Source: Mesorhizobium loti (GTDB lineage: Bacteria > Pseudomonadota > Alphaproteobacteria > Rhizobiales > Rhizobiaceae). From it: a DNA stretch of 64,000 nt. The stretch is from the NCBI RefSeq assembly GCF_002858745.1, contig NZ_PJRO01000016.1, forward strand, positions 62,001-126,000, read 5' to 3'. Positions 52,567 to 61,545 of this stretch are shown here, in pieces. The translations under genes were made by a program, and so were the position numbers. The stretch's first letter is position 1. Every line of letters begins with the position of its first letter. Under the pieces are notes generated by a model, which saw only the letters and a program-made list of their open reading frames with translations, did not search any database and had not been told where the DNA came from.

Positions 52567-53693
52567 ACGTGCTCTGGTACATGTGCGCGCCGGACGGCGC
52601 CTATCCCTGGCAGCCGGAAGGCTCGCGCCAGGTCGACTACGGCTACTATCGCCAGCTCGCCCAGGCCTATGACCATCTCGGTTATACCGGCGCGCTGTTC
52701 GCCACCGGCGCGCATGACGTGTGGGTGCTGGCGGGAGCGCTGCTGCCCTATACGGAGCGGCTGAAATTCCTCGTCGCCATCCACCCCGGGCTGGTCGCGC
52801 CGACGCTGCTGGCCAAGATGGCGGCGACGTTCCAGGAGTTTTCCAAAGGCCGCCTGCTCGTCAACATCGTCTCGGGCGACGCCAAGATGCTCGGCGCCTA
52901 CGGCATGACCATGCCGCATGACGAACGCTACGACATGGCGGACGAATATCTCACCATCTGGCACAGGCTGTTCAAGGGCGAGACGGTCGACTTCCAGGGC
53001 AAGTATTTCAACACGGTCGGCGCCAAGCTGGCTTTGCCGGTCGGCGAAAGCATCGCACCGCCGCCGCTGTGGTTCGGCGGCTCCTCCGACAAGGCGCTCG
53101 AGGTCTCGGCCAAGCATGTCGACACCTACCTGTCCTGGGGCGAGACGCCAGAGCAGATCAAGGCCAAGGTCGATGCCGTGAAAGCCAAGGCGGCGAGCCA
53201 CGGCCGCACGCTGGACTACGGCATCCGCCTCTATGTCATCGTGCGCGAAACCGACAGCAAGGCATGGGAAGCGGCCAGCGACCTCTATGCCCGCATGGAC
53301 GAAAGGGCGATCGCCGCCAACCAGCGCTTCGTCTCCAATTCCGACTCGGTCGGGCAGCGGCGGATGAGCGCGATGCATGGCGGCGTCAAACCCGACGATT
53401 TGCGCGAGCTCGAAGTTGCCCCCAACCTGTGGGCCGGCATCGGCCTGGTGCGGCCAGGGCCGGGCACAGCCATCGTCGGCTCGCCCGACACGGTGATCCG
53501 CACGCTGGAAGCCTACCAGGCCGCCGGGGTCGACACCTTCATCCTGTCTGGCATGCCACTGCTGGAAGAAGCCTATCGTTTCGGCGAAAGCGTGCTGCCG
53601 CGCCTCGACGTCAAGCGCGAGGTCTCCCAGGCCAAGAACTTCACCTGGTCGACCCTGTTCGACCGCGACCTTTCCAAAGCGTCCGCGGGCTGA
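52563..53693 (+). CDS. FMNH2-dependent alkanesulfonate monooxygenase (SsuD-like)
   Basis: This 376-residue enzyme of the luciferase-like monooxygenase family is closest in pattern to SsuD. Seen motifs include FLVAIHPGLVAPTLLAKMAATFQEFSKGRLLVNIVSGDAKM, YDMADEYLTIWHRLFKGE, PPPLWFGGSSDKALEVSAKH and AGVDTFILSGMPLLEEAYRFGE. SsuD cleaves alkanesulfonates to aldehyde and sulfite using FMNH2 and oxygen, usually with a flavin reductase, which is not present here. Its ATG overlaps the upstream stop (ATGA). The next gene is a TRAP transporter. Use of sulfonates as a sulfur source is inferred. Confidence 0.9.
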   Translation: MNVLWYMCAPDGAYPWQPEGSRQVDYGYYRQLAQAYDHLGYTGALFATGAHDVWVLAGALLPYTERLKFLVAIHPGLVAPTLLAKMAATFQEFSKGRLLVNIVSGDAKMLGAYGMTMPHDERYDMADEYLTIWHRLFKGETVDFQGKYFNTVGAKLALPVGESIAPPPLWFGGSSDKALEVSAKHVDTYLSWGETPEQIKAKVDAVKAKAASHGRTLDYGIRLYVIVRETDSKAWEAASDLYARMDERAIAANQRFVSNSDSVGQRRMSAMHGGVKPDDLRELEVAPNLWAGIGLVRPGPGTAIVGSPDTVIRTLEAYQAAGVDTFILSGMPLLEEAYRFGESVLPRLDVKREVSQAKNFTWSTLFDRDLSKASAG

Positions 53694-53697
53694 ACCC

Positions 53698-55527
53698 ATG
53701 AGCGCGTTGGATCTTACGGCACCTACCCCCGCCCCGGGCGCTGCACGACAGGCAGCGCGGCTGTTGCGCTGGCTGGAACAAGGACTGGGTGCGGTCTGCG
53801 CGCTGCTGCTCGCCGTGCTTCTGGTGGTGGTACTGGCCACGGTGCTGCTGCGCTATGTCTTCTCCACCGGCCTGCTCGGCGCCGAAGATGCCGGCATCTG
53901 GCTGCATGTGGCGCTGATCGCGGCCGGCGCGCCGCTGGCCATCAACAGCGCGCTGGCGATGCGGCTGGATATCTTCGTGCGGCGGATGCCGGCAGCCGGC
54001 CAGGCCATCGCCGATGTCGTCGCAGACGTCTTCTCGGTACTGACCGGCCTCGTGCTGCTGTTCGGCGGCGCCGCCATCGTCGCCAAACTCGGCGGCATCT
54101 CGCCATCGCTCGGCCTGCCGGAATGGATCCGCTTCGGCTTCCTCGGTGCGGGCGGTGCGCTGGTGCTGCTGGCATTGGCGCTCAGCCGCGTGGCTGAAGG
54201 GCGCAGCGGCCAGTTCATCCTCGCCGCCGTCATCGGCGCAGCACTGTATCTCGCCGCAACACGGTTTTCCGTGGAAGTTTCCTGGCCGCCGAGCCTGGTG
54301 CTCGGCGTCATCGCCGCCGTCGGCCTGGTGGTCGCCGCACCCTTGCCGCATGCCTTCCTGGCCGCGTCCTACATCGCGCTCCTGTTCGGCTCGACCCTGC
54401 CGGAAGCGGCGATCGTTTCCTCCACTGTCACCGGCCTGTCGAAGTTCCTGTTGCTGGCGATCCCGTTCTTCCTGCTGGCCGGCGGCTTCCTGACCATCTC
54501 CGGCGTTGCCGGGCAGATCGTGCGGTTCGCTGCGGCGCTGGTCGGGCACCGCCGCGCCGGCCTCGGCCAGACCGCGCTTTTGACCAGCGTGCTGTTTTCC
54601 GGCGCCTCGGGCTCGTCGGTGGCCAATGCCGCCTTCGGCGCCGCCACCTTCCAGCCGGAATTGGTCAAGCGCGGCTATCCGCCGGCGCAGGCGGGCGCAA
54701 TCATCGCCGCGACTTCGGTGCTGGACAATGTCATTCCGCCGTCGATCGCCTTCCTGATCCTGGCAGCGGCAACCAACCTCTCGGTCGGCGCATTGCTGGT
54801 TGGCGGCTTCTTCGCCGGCGGCGTCATGGCTATCTGCCTGGCTGTCGCCATCCACCTCACCGTACGCGAAAACACCACCCAGCCGCGCGCCGACGCGACC
54901 GAGCGCTGGCGTTCCGCCATCGGCGCCATTCCCGCCTTCGGCCTCGGCGTGCTGGTGGTGGTCGGCATCCGCTTCGGTGTCGTCACCACCACGGAGGCGG
55001 CGGCACTTGCCGCCCTCTACGCGCTGCTGCTCGGCCTCTTTGCCCGCCTGCGCGCCGCCTCGCTCTATGAGGCCGTGCGGAAGGCGGCGGTCGAGGCATC
55101 GGCCATCGGCCTGTTGATCGGCAGCGCCGCGCCCTTCGCCTTCCTGCTCGCCGTCGACGACATTTCGGGGCTGGTCTCCGGCATAGCGACAAGCCTCGGC
55201 GCCGGCGCGCTCGGCGTGCTGATTTCCATCAACCTGATCCTGCTGGTGGTCGGACTGGTGCTCGACATCGGCGCGGCGATCCTGCTGTTTTCGCCGATCT
55301 TCCTGCCGATCGCAGTTGCCGCCGGCATCGACCCGATCCATTTCGGTGTCATCCTGGTCGTCAATCTGATGATCGGCGGGCTGACGCCCCCGGTCGGCAT
55401 GCTGGTCTATGTCGTCTCCGGCGTCACCCGCATTCCGGCGCCGACGCTGTTCCGTGCCATCCTGCCTTACCTCGCGGCGCTTCTGGTTTCCCTGGCGATC
55501 CTCAGCGCCTGGGCCCTTCTCTTCTGA
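53698..55527 (+). CDS. TRAP transporter fused DctQ-DctM membrane protein
   Basis: This 609-residue integral membrane protein combines the small DctQ-type subunit (about 15-165) with the large DctM-type subunit (about 200-609). The DctM part shows LFSGASGSSVANAAFGAATFQPELVKRGYPPAQAGAIIAATSVLDNVIPPSIAFLILAA and the late GGLTPPVGMLVYVVSGV. Such fused subunits are well known. TRAP systems use ion gradients instead of ATP. It lies 4 bases after the SsuD-like gene and 27 bases before its binding protein, so the operon probably imports the sulfonate or a related acid (inference). Confidence 0.92.
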   Translation: MSALDLTAPTPAPGAARQAARLLRWLEQGLGAVCALLLAVLLVVVLATVLLRYVFSTGLLGAEDAGIWLHVALIAAGAPLAINSALAMRLDIFVRRMPAAGQAIADVVADVFSVLTGLVLLFGGAAIVAKLGGISPSLGLPEWIRFGFLGAGGALVLLALALSRVAEGRSGQFILAAVIGAALYLAATRFSVEVSWPPSLVLGVIAAVGLVVAAPLPHAFLAASYIALLFGSTLPEAAIVSSTVTGLSKFLLLAIPFFLLAGGFLTISGVAGQIVRFAAALVGHRRAGLGQTALLTSVLFSGASGSSVANAAFGAATFQPELVKRGYPPAQAGAIIAATSVLDNVIPPSIAFLILAAATNLSVGALLVGGFFAGGVMAICLAVAIHLTVRENTTQPRADATERWRSAIGAIPAFGLGVLVVVGIRFGVVTTTEAAALAALYALLLGLFARLRAASLYEAVRKAAVEASAIGLLIGSAAPFAFLLAVDDISGLVSGIATSLGAGALGVLISINLILLVVGLVLDIGAAILLFSPIFLPIAVAAGIDPIHFGVILVVNLMIGGLTPPVGMLVYVVSGVTRIPAPTLFRAILPYLAALLVSLAILSAWALLF

Positions 55528-55554
55528 CCCATTCTCAAGCAACGGATCTTTATC

Positions 55555-56559
55555 ATGAGCAACCTCCTTAGCCGACGCAGTTTCATCCAAACGGCAGGCG
55601 CCGTTGCCGGCGGCGCGCTGTTCGCACCGGCCATCATCGGCCGGGCAGAGGCAGCAACGAAGCTGACAGTTGCCTCGCTGTTCGGCGACGACAAGCCGGA
55701 GACAAAAATCTGGTTCAAAATCCGCGACCTCGTCGAGGCGAAGCTGCCGGGGCAGTTCCACTTCAACATCGTCAAGGACGGCGCGCTGGGCGGCGAAAAG
55801 GAAGTCGCCGAAGGCATCCGGCTGGGTTCCATCCAGGCCAGCCAGTCGACCGTGTCGTGGCTGACCAGCTGGGTGCCGGAACTGCAGATTCTCGACCTGC
55901 CCTTCCTGTTTCGCGACGCCGCCCATGTGCGCAAGGTCGTCGACGGCGACGTCGGCAAGGAGCTGAAGCAGAAGCTGCTGGCGCAGGACTTCGTCGCGCT
56001 CGACTACATCAACTACGGCGCCCGCCACCTGCTCGCCAAGCAAGAGATCGTGCGGCCGGAGCAATTGCAGGGCAAACGCATCCGCGTCATCCAGAGCCCA
56101 CTGCACACCAAGCTGTGGAGCGCCTTCGGCGCGACGCCGATCGGCATTCCGATCACCGAGACCTACAACGCGCTGGCGACCGGCGTCGCCGACGCCATGG
56201 ACCTGACCAAATCCGCCTATGCCGGCTTCAAGCTGTACGAGGTCGTGCCGTACCTGACCGAGACCGGCCATATCTGGGCATCGGGCGTTGTCTATTTCTC
56301 GACCGGCTTTTGGAACGGGCTGAACGACGAGCAGAAGGCGGTGTTCCAGGCCGCCGCCAGCGAAGGCGCCGCCTATTTCAACCAGCTCATCGTCGAGGAC
56401 GAGGCGGTATCGGTGGCCAAGGCCGCCGAGAAAGGCGGCCATGTCGCGCAGCCGCAGGACCGCGCCGCATGGGAAAAGGGCGCCAAGGGCGTCTGGGAAA
56501 GCTTCGCCGGAACCGTGGGCGGCCTGGACAGGATCGAGGCGATACGCGCGGTGGCTTGA
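55555..56559 (+). CDS. TRAP transporter DctP-type binding protein
   Basis: This 334-residue periplasmic protein has a twin-arginine-type signal (SRRSFIQTAGAVAGGALFAPAIIGRAEA). The DctP fold follows: GGEKEVAEGIRLGSIQASQSTVSWL, LDLPFLFRDAAHVRKVVDG, LQGKRIRVIQSPLHTKLWSAFGATPIGIPITETYNALATGVADAMD. The Arg in the QGKRIRVIQSP segment is the usual carboxylate or sulfonate anchor. It delivers substrate to the fused membrane protein just upstream and is the last gene of the sulfonate operon. The ligand is inferred from the SsuD-like neighbour. Confidence 0.93.
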   Translation: MSNLLSRRSFIQTAGAVAGGALFAPAIIGRAEAATKLTVASLFGDDKPETKIWFKIRDLVEAKLPGQFHFNIVKDGALGGEKEVAEGIRLGSIQASQSTVSWLTSWVPELQILDLPFLFRDAAHVRKVVDGDVGKELKQKLLAQDFVALDYINYGARHLLAKQEIVRPEQLQGKRIRVIQSPLHTKLWSAFGATPIGIPITETYNALATGVADAMDLTKSAYAGFKLYEVVPYLTETGHIWASGVVYFSTGFWNGLNDEQKAVFQAAASEGAAYFNQLIVEDEAVSVAKAAEKGGHVAQPQDRAAWEKGAKGVWESFAGTVGGLDRIEAIRAVA

Positions 56560-56718
56560 GGATTCGAGCCCTTTATCTCCCCCCTTGCGGAGGAGAAAGG
56601 AGCGCCCAGCTCGCCAGGCCATCCCCAGAGCGGTCCACTCCGGACAAACGAAGTGGACCTGTAAAATCTGCAAAACCTCGTAAATGCTAAGACCGCTTTT
56701 CATGAGGTTTTGGCCAGC

Positions 56719-57912
56719 ATGCGGTCCCCCCACGCTTATCTGCTCTTCATCGCGACGCTTCTCACTTCGGTCGGCTATGGCGCGACATTCCTGCTGACGA
56801 TGCATTTCCAGGCTCTCGGCGGCAGCGAGATCGACACGGGCACGACGCTGAGCGGCGCGATGGTCGGCACGCTGGTCGGGGTGCCGCTGGTCGGCTGGTT
56901 CGCCAACCGGATCGGCGCGGCGCGCATGGCGGCCCTCGGCGCGGCACTCGTCGCCGCCGGTTATCTGGGCCTCGCATGGATCCCGGCCGTCGCTCCCACG
57001 ATCATCGTGGCCGGGTTCTTCATCGGCCTCGGCTGGGGAACGTTTTACCTGGCCGGGCCGATGTCGCTTTCCGTCCGCGTCACCGACAGCGACCGCGGTT
57101 TCTGGTTCACCCGCTACGGCGCGTTCCAGATGGGCGGGATCGGTTTCAGCCCGATCGTCGCAACCGCGCTGATCGACCATCTCGGCCTGACGACGGCGCA
57201 GGCGTTCGAGGTCGTCGCCGCATCGACGGCATTGGCGGCGCTGTTGCTGGTGATCTTCGAGAGGATCGCACCTTATGACCGCAATGCCGCCGCCGTCGCG
57301 CCCCGAGGAAACTGGGTGGCGGCGCTGCCGTCGATCGCGCGGACAAAGGCGCTCTATCCGATCGTCATGGTGGGATTGGGCGCCTGCGTGTTCAGCGGCA
57401 TGCTGACCTTCCAGACATCGCTGGTCGAAGGAACGGGGCTGAAGGCCAGCAGCTATTTCGCGGTCAACGCCGTCACAGTCGTGGCCGCCCGCTTTACGCT
57501 GGCGCCGCTGCTCAACCGCGCCGATGGCGACAAGGCCTCCATCGTGCTGCTCATGCTGATGTGCGCGGCCGTCGCGGCAGCCTTCTGGCTCGGTCTGGGC
57601 GTTGGCGTCCAGGTCGCCAGCGCGATCCTGCTCGGGCTGGGATACGGGCTGGTCTATTCGCTGATCCAGACGCAGGCCGTCAACGATGCACCGGCCGAAC
57701 ACAGGAACGCAGCGCTGACCTGGTTCGTCATCGCCTATTTTGTCGGCATCTTCGGCTTCCCGACACTCGGCGCATGGCTGATCGTCCATGCCGGCCTGCC
57801 ATGGTTCCTTGCCGCCATCCTCGGATTTGGCCTTGCCGAACTGGCACTGGCGTTGACCCGGCAGACCGGCGGCATGATCTTTCGACGGCCGAGGACAGAG
57901 GTTTCAAGATAA
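56719..57912 (+). CDS. Major facilitator superfamily transporter
   Basis: This 397-residue membrane protein has about 12 hydrophobic segments. A typical MFS loop after helix 2 (GWFANRIGAARMAALGAALVAAGYLGLAW) and repeated GxxxG-type helices (FFIGLGWGTFYLAGPMSLSVRV) are visible. The substrate is not evident. A C-terminal basic tail ends the protein. ATG 56719 is chosen over an in-frame TTG at 56710. The upstream gap of about 160 bases contains only a short GC-rich palindrome remnant. It seems to be a single gene, unrelated to the TRAP operon before it. Confidence 0.9.
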   Translation: MRSPHAYLLFIATLLTSVGYGATFLLTMHFQALGGSEIDTGTTLSGAMVGTLVGVPLVGWFANRIGAARMAALGAALVAAGYLGLAWIPAVAPTIIVAGFFIGLGWGTFYLAGPMSLSVRVTDSDRGFWFTRYGAFQMGGIGFSPIVATALIDHLGLTTAQAFEVVAASTALAALLLVIFERIAPYDRNAAAVAPRGNWVAALPSIARTKALYPIVMVGLGACVFSGMLTFQTSLVEGTGLKASSYFAVNAVTVVAARFTLAPLLNRADGDKASIVLLMLMCAAVAAAFWLGLGVGVQVASAILLGLGYGLVYSLIQTQAVNDAPAEHRNAALTWFVIAYFVGIFGFPTLGAWLIVHAGLPWFLAAILGFGLAELALALTRQTGGMIFRRPRTEVSR

Positions 57913-57921
57913 GGCAGCCGC

Positions 57922-58296
57922 CTATAGACCGCGGTTCGGCACGTAAAGGCAGAGCGAGCGCAGCGAGCCGGTCATGCCACCGGGCTTGCATTCGTGGAAG
58001 AACTCGTCGCGAGACGGCCTGATGCGACGATCACTGTATGGGATGAGTTCTCCGGTCGAGAGCAGATAACCGTCCCTGGTTTCCTTCACGTCGGAGGCCG
58101 GGGCCTGATAACAATCCAGCCCCGAGCAGCACTCGATGTCGTAGGTCCAGCCCGCAGGTGCATCATGTGCACTAGCCGAAGCGCACAGGAGGACCGAACT
58201 GATCAATGCAAGCAGTGCGACCGCGCTATCGGAGCCGGGGAAATGATCCACGGTTTTGAAATGAAGCCCTTCCCGGGCCTGGCGTGGTTTCCACAT
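57922..58296 (-). CDS. Exported Cys-rich protein, hypothetical
   Basis: This 124-residue protein has an internal hydrophobic segment (VALLALISSVLLCASASAHD) that looks like a signal peptide, then a short Cys-containing domain (YDIECCSGLDCYQ ... FFHECKPGG ... SLCLYVPNRGL). Six cysteines in that domain suggest disulfides in the periplasm. I recall similar small proteins in rhizobia without known function. If the start is GTG 58251 instead of ATG 58296, the signal peptide is of normal length, so the true start may be the shorter one. It is convergent with the MFS gene. Confidence 0.65.
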   Translation of the reverse strand: MWKPRQAREGLHFKTVDHFPGSDSAVALLALISSVLLCASASAHDAPAGWTYDIECCSGLDCYQAPASDVKETRDGYLLSTGELIPYSDRRIRPSRDEFFHECKPGGMTGSLRSLCLYVPNRGL

Positions 58297-58428
58297 CGCT
58301 GACCACCCTGGCAGCCCTGCTGCCTGTCATCTGCGAACCTGAAAAACGCAACAACACCACGAAGGACATTTAACAACGCAGAAATCCGACAAAGGTTCCA
58401 CGAAGTCGAACGCAGATCGGCAAAAGAA

Positions 58429-58451
58429 AACCCGCTCCGACGGAGCGGGTT
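58429..58451 (-). terminator. Intrinsic terminator of the CsbD gene
   Basis: AACCCGCTCCG and its exact inverse flank one base, 20 bases beyond the CsbD stop on the minus strand. The transcript continues with TTTTCTTTTG, a U-rich run. This is a good Rho-independent terminator. Confidence 0.8.
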
Positions 58452-58470
58452 ATATTCGGGTGACGATCCC

Positions 58471-58671
58471 TCAGGGCAGACGGCCGAACCAGCTATCGAC
58501 ATCCTGCCTGGCCCGATCCTTGGCAATGCCGTAGCGCTCCTGGATCTTGCCTTCCAGCTGATCACGCTGCCCGGCGATCTGGTCGATGTCGTCGTCGGTG
58601 AGCTTGCCCCATTGCTCCTTCACCTTGCCTTTGACCTGCTTCCAGTTTCCTTCAACGCGGTTCCAGTCCAT
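58471..58671 (-). CDS. CsbD-family stress protein
   Basis: This 66-residue acidic, helical protein has the CsbD pattern (MDWNRVEGNWKQVKGKVKEQWGKLTDDDIDQIAGQRDQLEGKIQERYG). CsbD proteins are small, abundant and induced by general stress in many bacteria, and their molecular action is unknown. ATG 58671 has GGAGA 5 bases upstream, and a longer frame begins at 58725. A strong intrinsic terminator follows. No clear GGAAC-type promoter was found before it. Confidence 0.9.
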   Translation of the reverse strand: MDWNRVEGNWKQVKGKVKEQWGKLTDDDIDQIAGQRDQLEGKIQERYGIAKDRARQDVDSWFGRLP

Positions 58672-58981
58672 GGGTGTCTCCATTTCCTTGTCTTGGCGCA
58701 TGATCCTGGTGCGAATGGTCTGCAACTTTTGCTTCGCGGACCTTCGGTTCGGGATCGTGCTCCGGGGCGGGATTGCCCGTTCTCGTTGTCTGCGACCGGG
58801 TGGCCGCGGCGAAAATCAGCCAGCCCGACGACTATGGAAGTTGGCGGCTGCCGGGCTGGCTGCAAAGCGACGTCCGCTTTGGCTGGGGCTCCGAGGGACC
58901 TGAGCCACCAACGGTTGAAAAACCATCGTCGGCGGGTCGGGTTCCGGATTTCTGCAGACCGGACACCGAACAGACCTGTGT

Positions 58982-60088
58982 TCAGCGCGTGCCGCCCGGA
59001 GTTTCGGTAGAGGGCACCGGCAGGAAAAGATGGACGGTCGTTCCCTCGCCGACCTGGCTTTCGATCTGGACATGGCCGCCCGACTGCCGGGCAAAATCAT
59101 ACACCTGGCTGAGGCCCAGTCCGGTCCCCTGTTCCGGCCCCTTGGTGGTGAAAAACGGCTCCATGACCTGGGCAAGGATCTCGCCCGATATGCCGCAGCC
59201 GGTGTCGGTCACCGAAATCCTGATGAATGGAGCGATCTCGCCTGTCTCGCCCACCGGCTGCAGCAAGCCGCCGGCAGTGGTGATGAAAAGCTTGCCCTTT
59301 CCGGCCATCGCGTCCCTGGCATTGATGGCGAGGTTGAGGAGAGCGATGTCGAGCTGGTCGCCATCAATCCGCACGGCCTCCACACCGGGATCGAGCTCGG
59401 TGTTGATCTCGATGCCCTTGCCCAAAGTCTGGTTGAGCAGACCGGCGATGGAAACGATCCGTTCGTTCGGGTCGACCATCTCCACCCCGGATGATTGACC
59501 TCCCGCGAAGGAAAGCAGCCGCTGCGCAAGGGCTGCGCCATTGTGGGTGCGGCCGAGCATCTCCTCGATCAATGACGCCGTTGCCGGATCGCCGCCGAGA
59601 CGCCGCTGCAGCAGCCTGAGGCCGGATTCCAGAACGGCAACCAGATTGTTGAAATCGTGCGCGACACCGGCGGCCAGCCGGCCGGTGGCTTCGAGTTTCT
59701 GGGCCCTGCGCTGGCGGGCCTGCCTGGCCTTGCGTCTCGACACGTCGCGCAGCCGCACGAGCACGGCCGGCAGGCCACCCCACAAGGTCTCGGATACGCG
59801 CAGCTCGACCGGAATGCCGCCCCGGACCGGGTTATCGACGACGATCTCGGTGCCGGCGGCATTTGTGAGCGGACAGCCGAACACAGCCCGCAGCAACTCG
59901 TCGGGCTGACGATCGAACATGCGGCCGGCAACGGCATTGGCAAAAAGGATCATGCCCTGGGCGTCGACGACCAGAACGGCGTCGGTGGCGCTCTGATGCG
60001 CCGCCCTGCCCTGCCCGCGAGGCCTTCTAAAACCGGACAAGTGGGACGGAGCAGAGATTGCGTGACAGTCGCCCGCGACAACTTTCAT
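58982..60088 (-). CDS. PAS sensor histidine kinase, partner of KaiB-like protein
   Basis: This 368-residue soluble kinase has a PAS domain (about 30-115; TDAVLVVDAQGMILFANAVAGRMFDRQPDELL) and an H-box with His144 (LAAGVAHDFNNLVAVL). The ATPase domain has NLAINARDAM, DTGCGI, EPFFTTKGPEQGTGLGLS, all intact. No receiver domain or membrane segment is seen. Its ATG overlaps the stop of the KaiB-like gene upstream (ATGA), so the two are translated together. A response regulator is not encoded next to it. The signal is unknown, and input through the KaiB-like protein is an inference. Confidence 0.92.
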   Translation of the reverse strand: MKVVAGDCHAISAPSHLSGFRRPRGQGRAAHQSATDAVLVVDAQGMILFANAVAGRMFDRQPDELLRAVFGCPLTNAAGTEIVVDNPVRGGIPVELRVSETLWGGLPAVLVRLRDVSRRKARQARQRRAQKLEATGRLAAGVAHDFNNLVAVLESGLRLLQRRLGGDPATASLIEEMLGRTHNGAALAQRLLSFAGGQSSGVEMVDPNERIVSIAGLLNQTLGKGIEINTELDPGVEAVRIDGDQLDIALLNLAINARDAMAGKGKLFITTAGGLLQPVGETGEIAPFIRISVTDTGCGISGEILAQVMEPFFTTKGPEQGTGLGLSQVYDFARQSGGHVQIESQVGEGTTVHLFLPVPSTETPGGTR

Positions 60089-60390
60089 GACCTGGTTCCT
60101 CCGTCCTGCAGATCGAAGTGCTCCAGGACCTGGTCTGGAACGCCCAGATGACCGACCAGCCGCCGCGGTGGCGCCTGCGTGTCATCGCTCAGAGCGGGAA
60201 CGGCGAGAATGCCGGCGCTTCGGGCGGCTTGAGGGTCTGCAAGAATATCGACAACGGCAATCTCGATCCGGGCGCCCAGCCGCCGCAGGAGAACCTCCCG
60301 GCAATCCAGGGCGGCCTGCATGGCAGGCGTATCGCCCGCCACATAGAGATGAAGCCGAAGCGGCGCGTCAGCGCAAAGTTCCATGGTCAT
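60085..60390 (-). CDS. KaiB-like thioredoxin-fold protein
   Basis: This 101-residue protein matches KaiB along its length: LRLHLYVAGDTPAMQAALDCREVLLRRLG, EIAVVDILADPQAARSAGILAVPALS, PPRRLVGHLGVPDQVLEHFDL. KaiB is known as a fold-switching partner of the KaiC clock ATPase, and in many bacteria KaiB homologues occur with kinases instead. No KaiC or KaiA is in the window. The stop overlaps the ATG of a PAS histidine kinase, so it probably modulates that kinase (inference). Two ATGs, 60390 and 60384, are possible starts. Confidence 0.88.
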   Translation of the reverse strand: MTMELCADAPLRLHLYVAGDTPAMQAALDCREVLLRRLGARIEIAVVDILADPQAARSAGILAVPALSDDTQAPPRRLVGHLGVPDQVLEHFDLQDGGTRS

Positions 60391-60758
60391 GTGTCACGCC
60401 TGCTGTTTGGCGTGGCAAAAGTGCTACGCCCGCGGAAGTCCAGTCGTCGACCACAGCGTTCCGCTTTTCACGCAAACGCTCCAACTTCTTGTTTTTACGC
60501 AATTCCAGCAAAACCGCTGCGCACTTTCGCTGGAATTGCTCTCAGGCATTTTCCGGGCTGGCGCGTGACCCCGTCCGACCGGACGCACAGCGCTCTGACT
60601 GCAAAACTTCGCCTGGATTGATCGGAAGCCTCAAAAGCACTTCAGAACCACGCCTTGTGTGCTGTTGTAGACAGACACGGGGAAGCCCGTCTGCATACTA
60701 GTGAACATATCTCGGCTTTTCGCGTTGGTCTCATGGAGACCGAAGCAAGAAGGGATGT
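60391..60758. other. Intergenic between KaiB-like and Crp genes
   Basis: This stretch holds a type B repeat at 60455-60542 and the promoters of two divergent genes. No gene is seen. Confidence 0.45.
60455..60542. repeat. Type B repeat (copy 3, diverged)
   Basis: AGCGTTCCGCTTTTCACGCAAACGCT is a variant of the first hairpin. The second pair GCAATTCC/GGAATTGC is intact, but about 9 bases of the spacer are missing. Confidence 0.75.
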
Positions 60759-61511
60759 ATGGCCATGCCGGTATTGTTCGAAGACCTCGAAAACAATCTT
60801 CTGCGCGCCTTGAAGCCGGGGGACTGGGCCGTTCTGCAACCCCATCTGGAAGACTGGTCCGCCAGCTCGGGAACGCTGATCCACGAACCGGGCGATACCG
60901 TGCGCCATGCCTATTTTCCGCGTGCCGCAAGCCTGCTTTCCTATTTTGTCGACCTCAGCGATGGCCAGGGCATCGAAACGGTGCTGGTCGGACGCGAAGG
61001 GGCGATCGGCGGCATCGTCAGTCAGGGCAGGTTACCGGCCTTTGCCCGGGCCTCGGTCCAGGTCGGCGGCTCTTTCTGGCGGATCGACCTGGCGGAGCTT
61101 GAAGAAGCGAAATCGCAGTCACCGAGCCTGAGCCACCTGTTCGCCCGCTACGCTGACTGTCTGCTGGCCCAGATTTTCCAGTCGGTCGCCTGCAACGCAG
61201 CCCATTCGATCGAGCAGCGCACGGCAAAATGGCTGCTGGCGGCGATGGACCGGACCGGCAAGCACGACCTGACGCTGACCCAGGAACAGCTTGCCGCCAT
61301 GCTGGGCGTCGGCCGCAGCTATCTGAGCCGCGTCTTCCGGGAACTGCGCGACGACGGCATCATCGAAACAAGGCGTGGCCGCATCATCGTGCACAAGACA
61401 GGTCGGCTCCGCTCCATCGCCTGCGAATGCAACGCCGCTGTCAGCCGGCATTTCGACGACGTGCTGAAAGGGGTCTACCCGAACGGCCAGAAAAACGGCG
61501 AGCAACACTGA
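60759..61511 (+). CDS. Crp/Fnr-family transcriptional regulator
   Basis: This 250-residue protein has an N-terminal cyclic-nucleotide-binding-like beta-roll (LIHEPGDTVRHAYFPRAASLLSYFVDLSDGQGIETVLVGREGAIGG). A C-terminal Crp-type winged helix follows (LTLTQEQLAAMLGVGRSYLSRVFRELRDDGIIETRRGRIIV). The FNR iron-sulfur cysteines are absent. Members of this branch are common in rhizobia near stress genes, and the ligand is unknown. AAGG lies before ATG 60759, and ATG 60765 is also possible. It is divergent from the KaiB-kinase pair. Confidence 0.9.
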   Translation: MAMPVLFEDLENNLLRALKPGDWAVLQPHLEDWSASSGTLIHEPGDTVRHAYFPRAASLLSYFVDLSDGQGIETVLVGREGAIGGIVSQGRLPAFARASVQVGGSFWRIDLAELEEAKSQSPSLSHLFARYADCLLAQIFQSVACNAAHSIEQRTAKWLLAAMDRTGKHDLTLTQEQLAAMLGVGRSYLSRVFRELRDDGIIETRRGRIIVHKTGRLRSIACECNAAVSRHFDDVLKGVYPNGQKNGEQH

Positions 61512-61545
61512 ATGGTGCATGTTTGAGGCGCCATTGCAGATTTTT

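Noticed and set aside
53641..57789. A 1382-codon minus-strand open frame opposite the SsuD/TRAP/MFS genes
   Set aside because: It is the reverse-strand shadow of several well-supported genes, has very biased composition (Arg, Gln, Asp, Gly) and no recognisable domain.
58672..58800. Possible GGAAC stress promoter before the CsbD gene
   Set aside because: The closest match reads CGAACC and no TT lies at the right spacing, so it was not listed.
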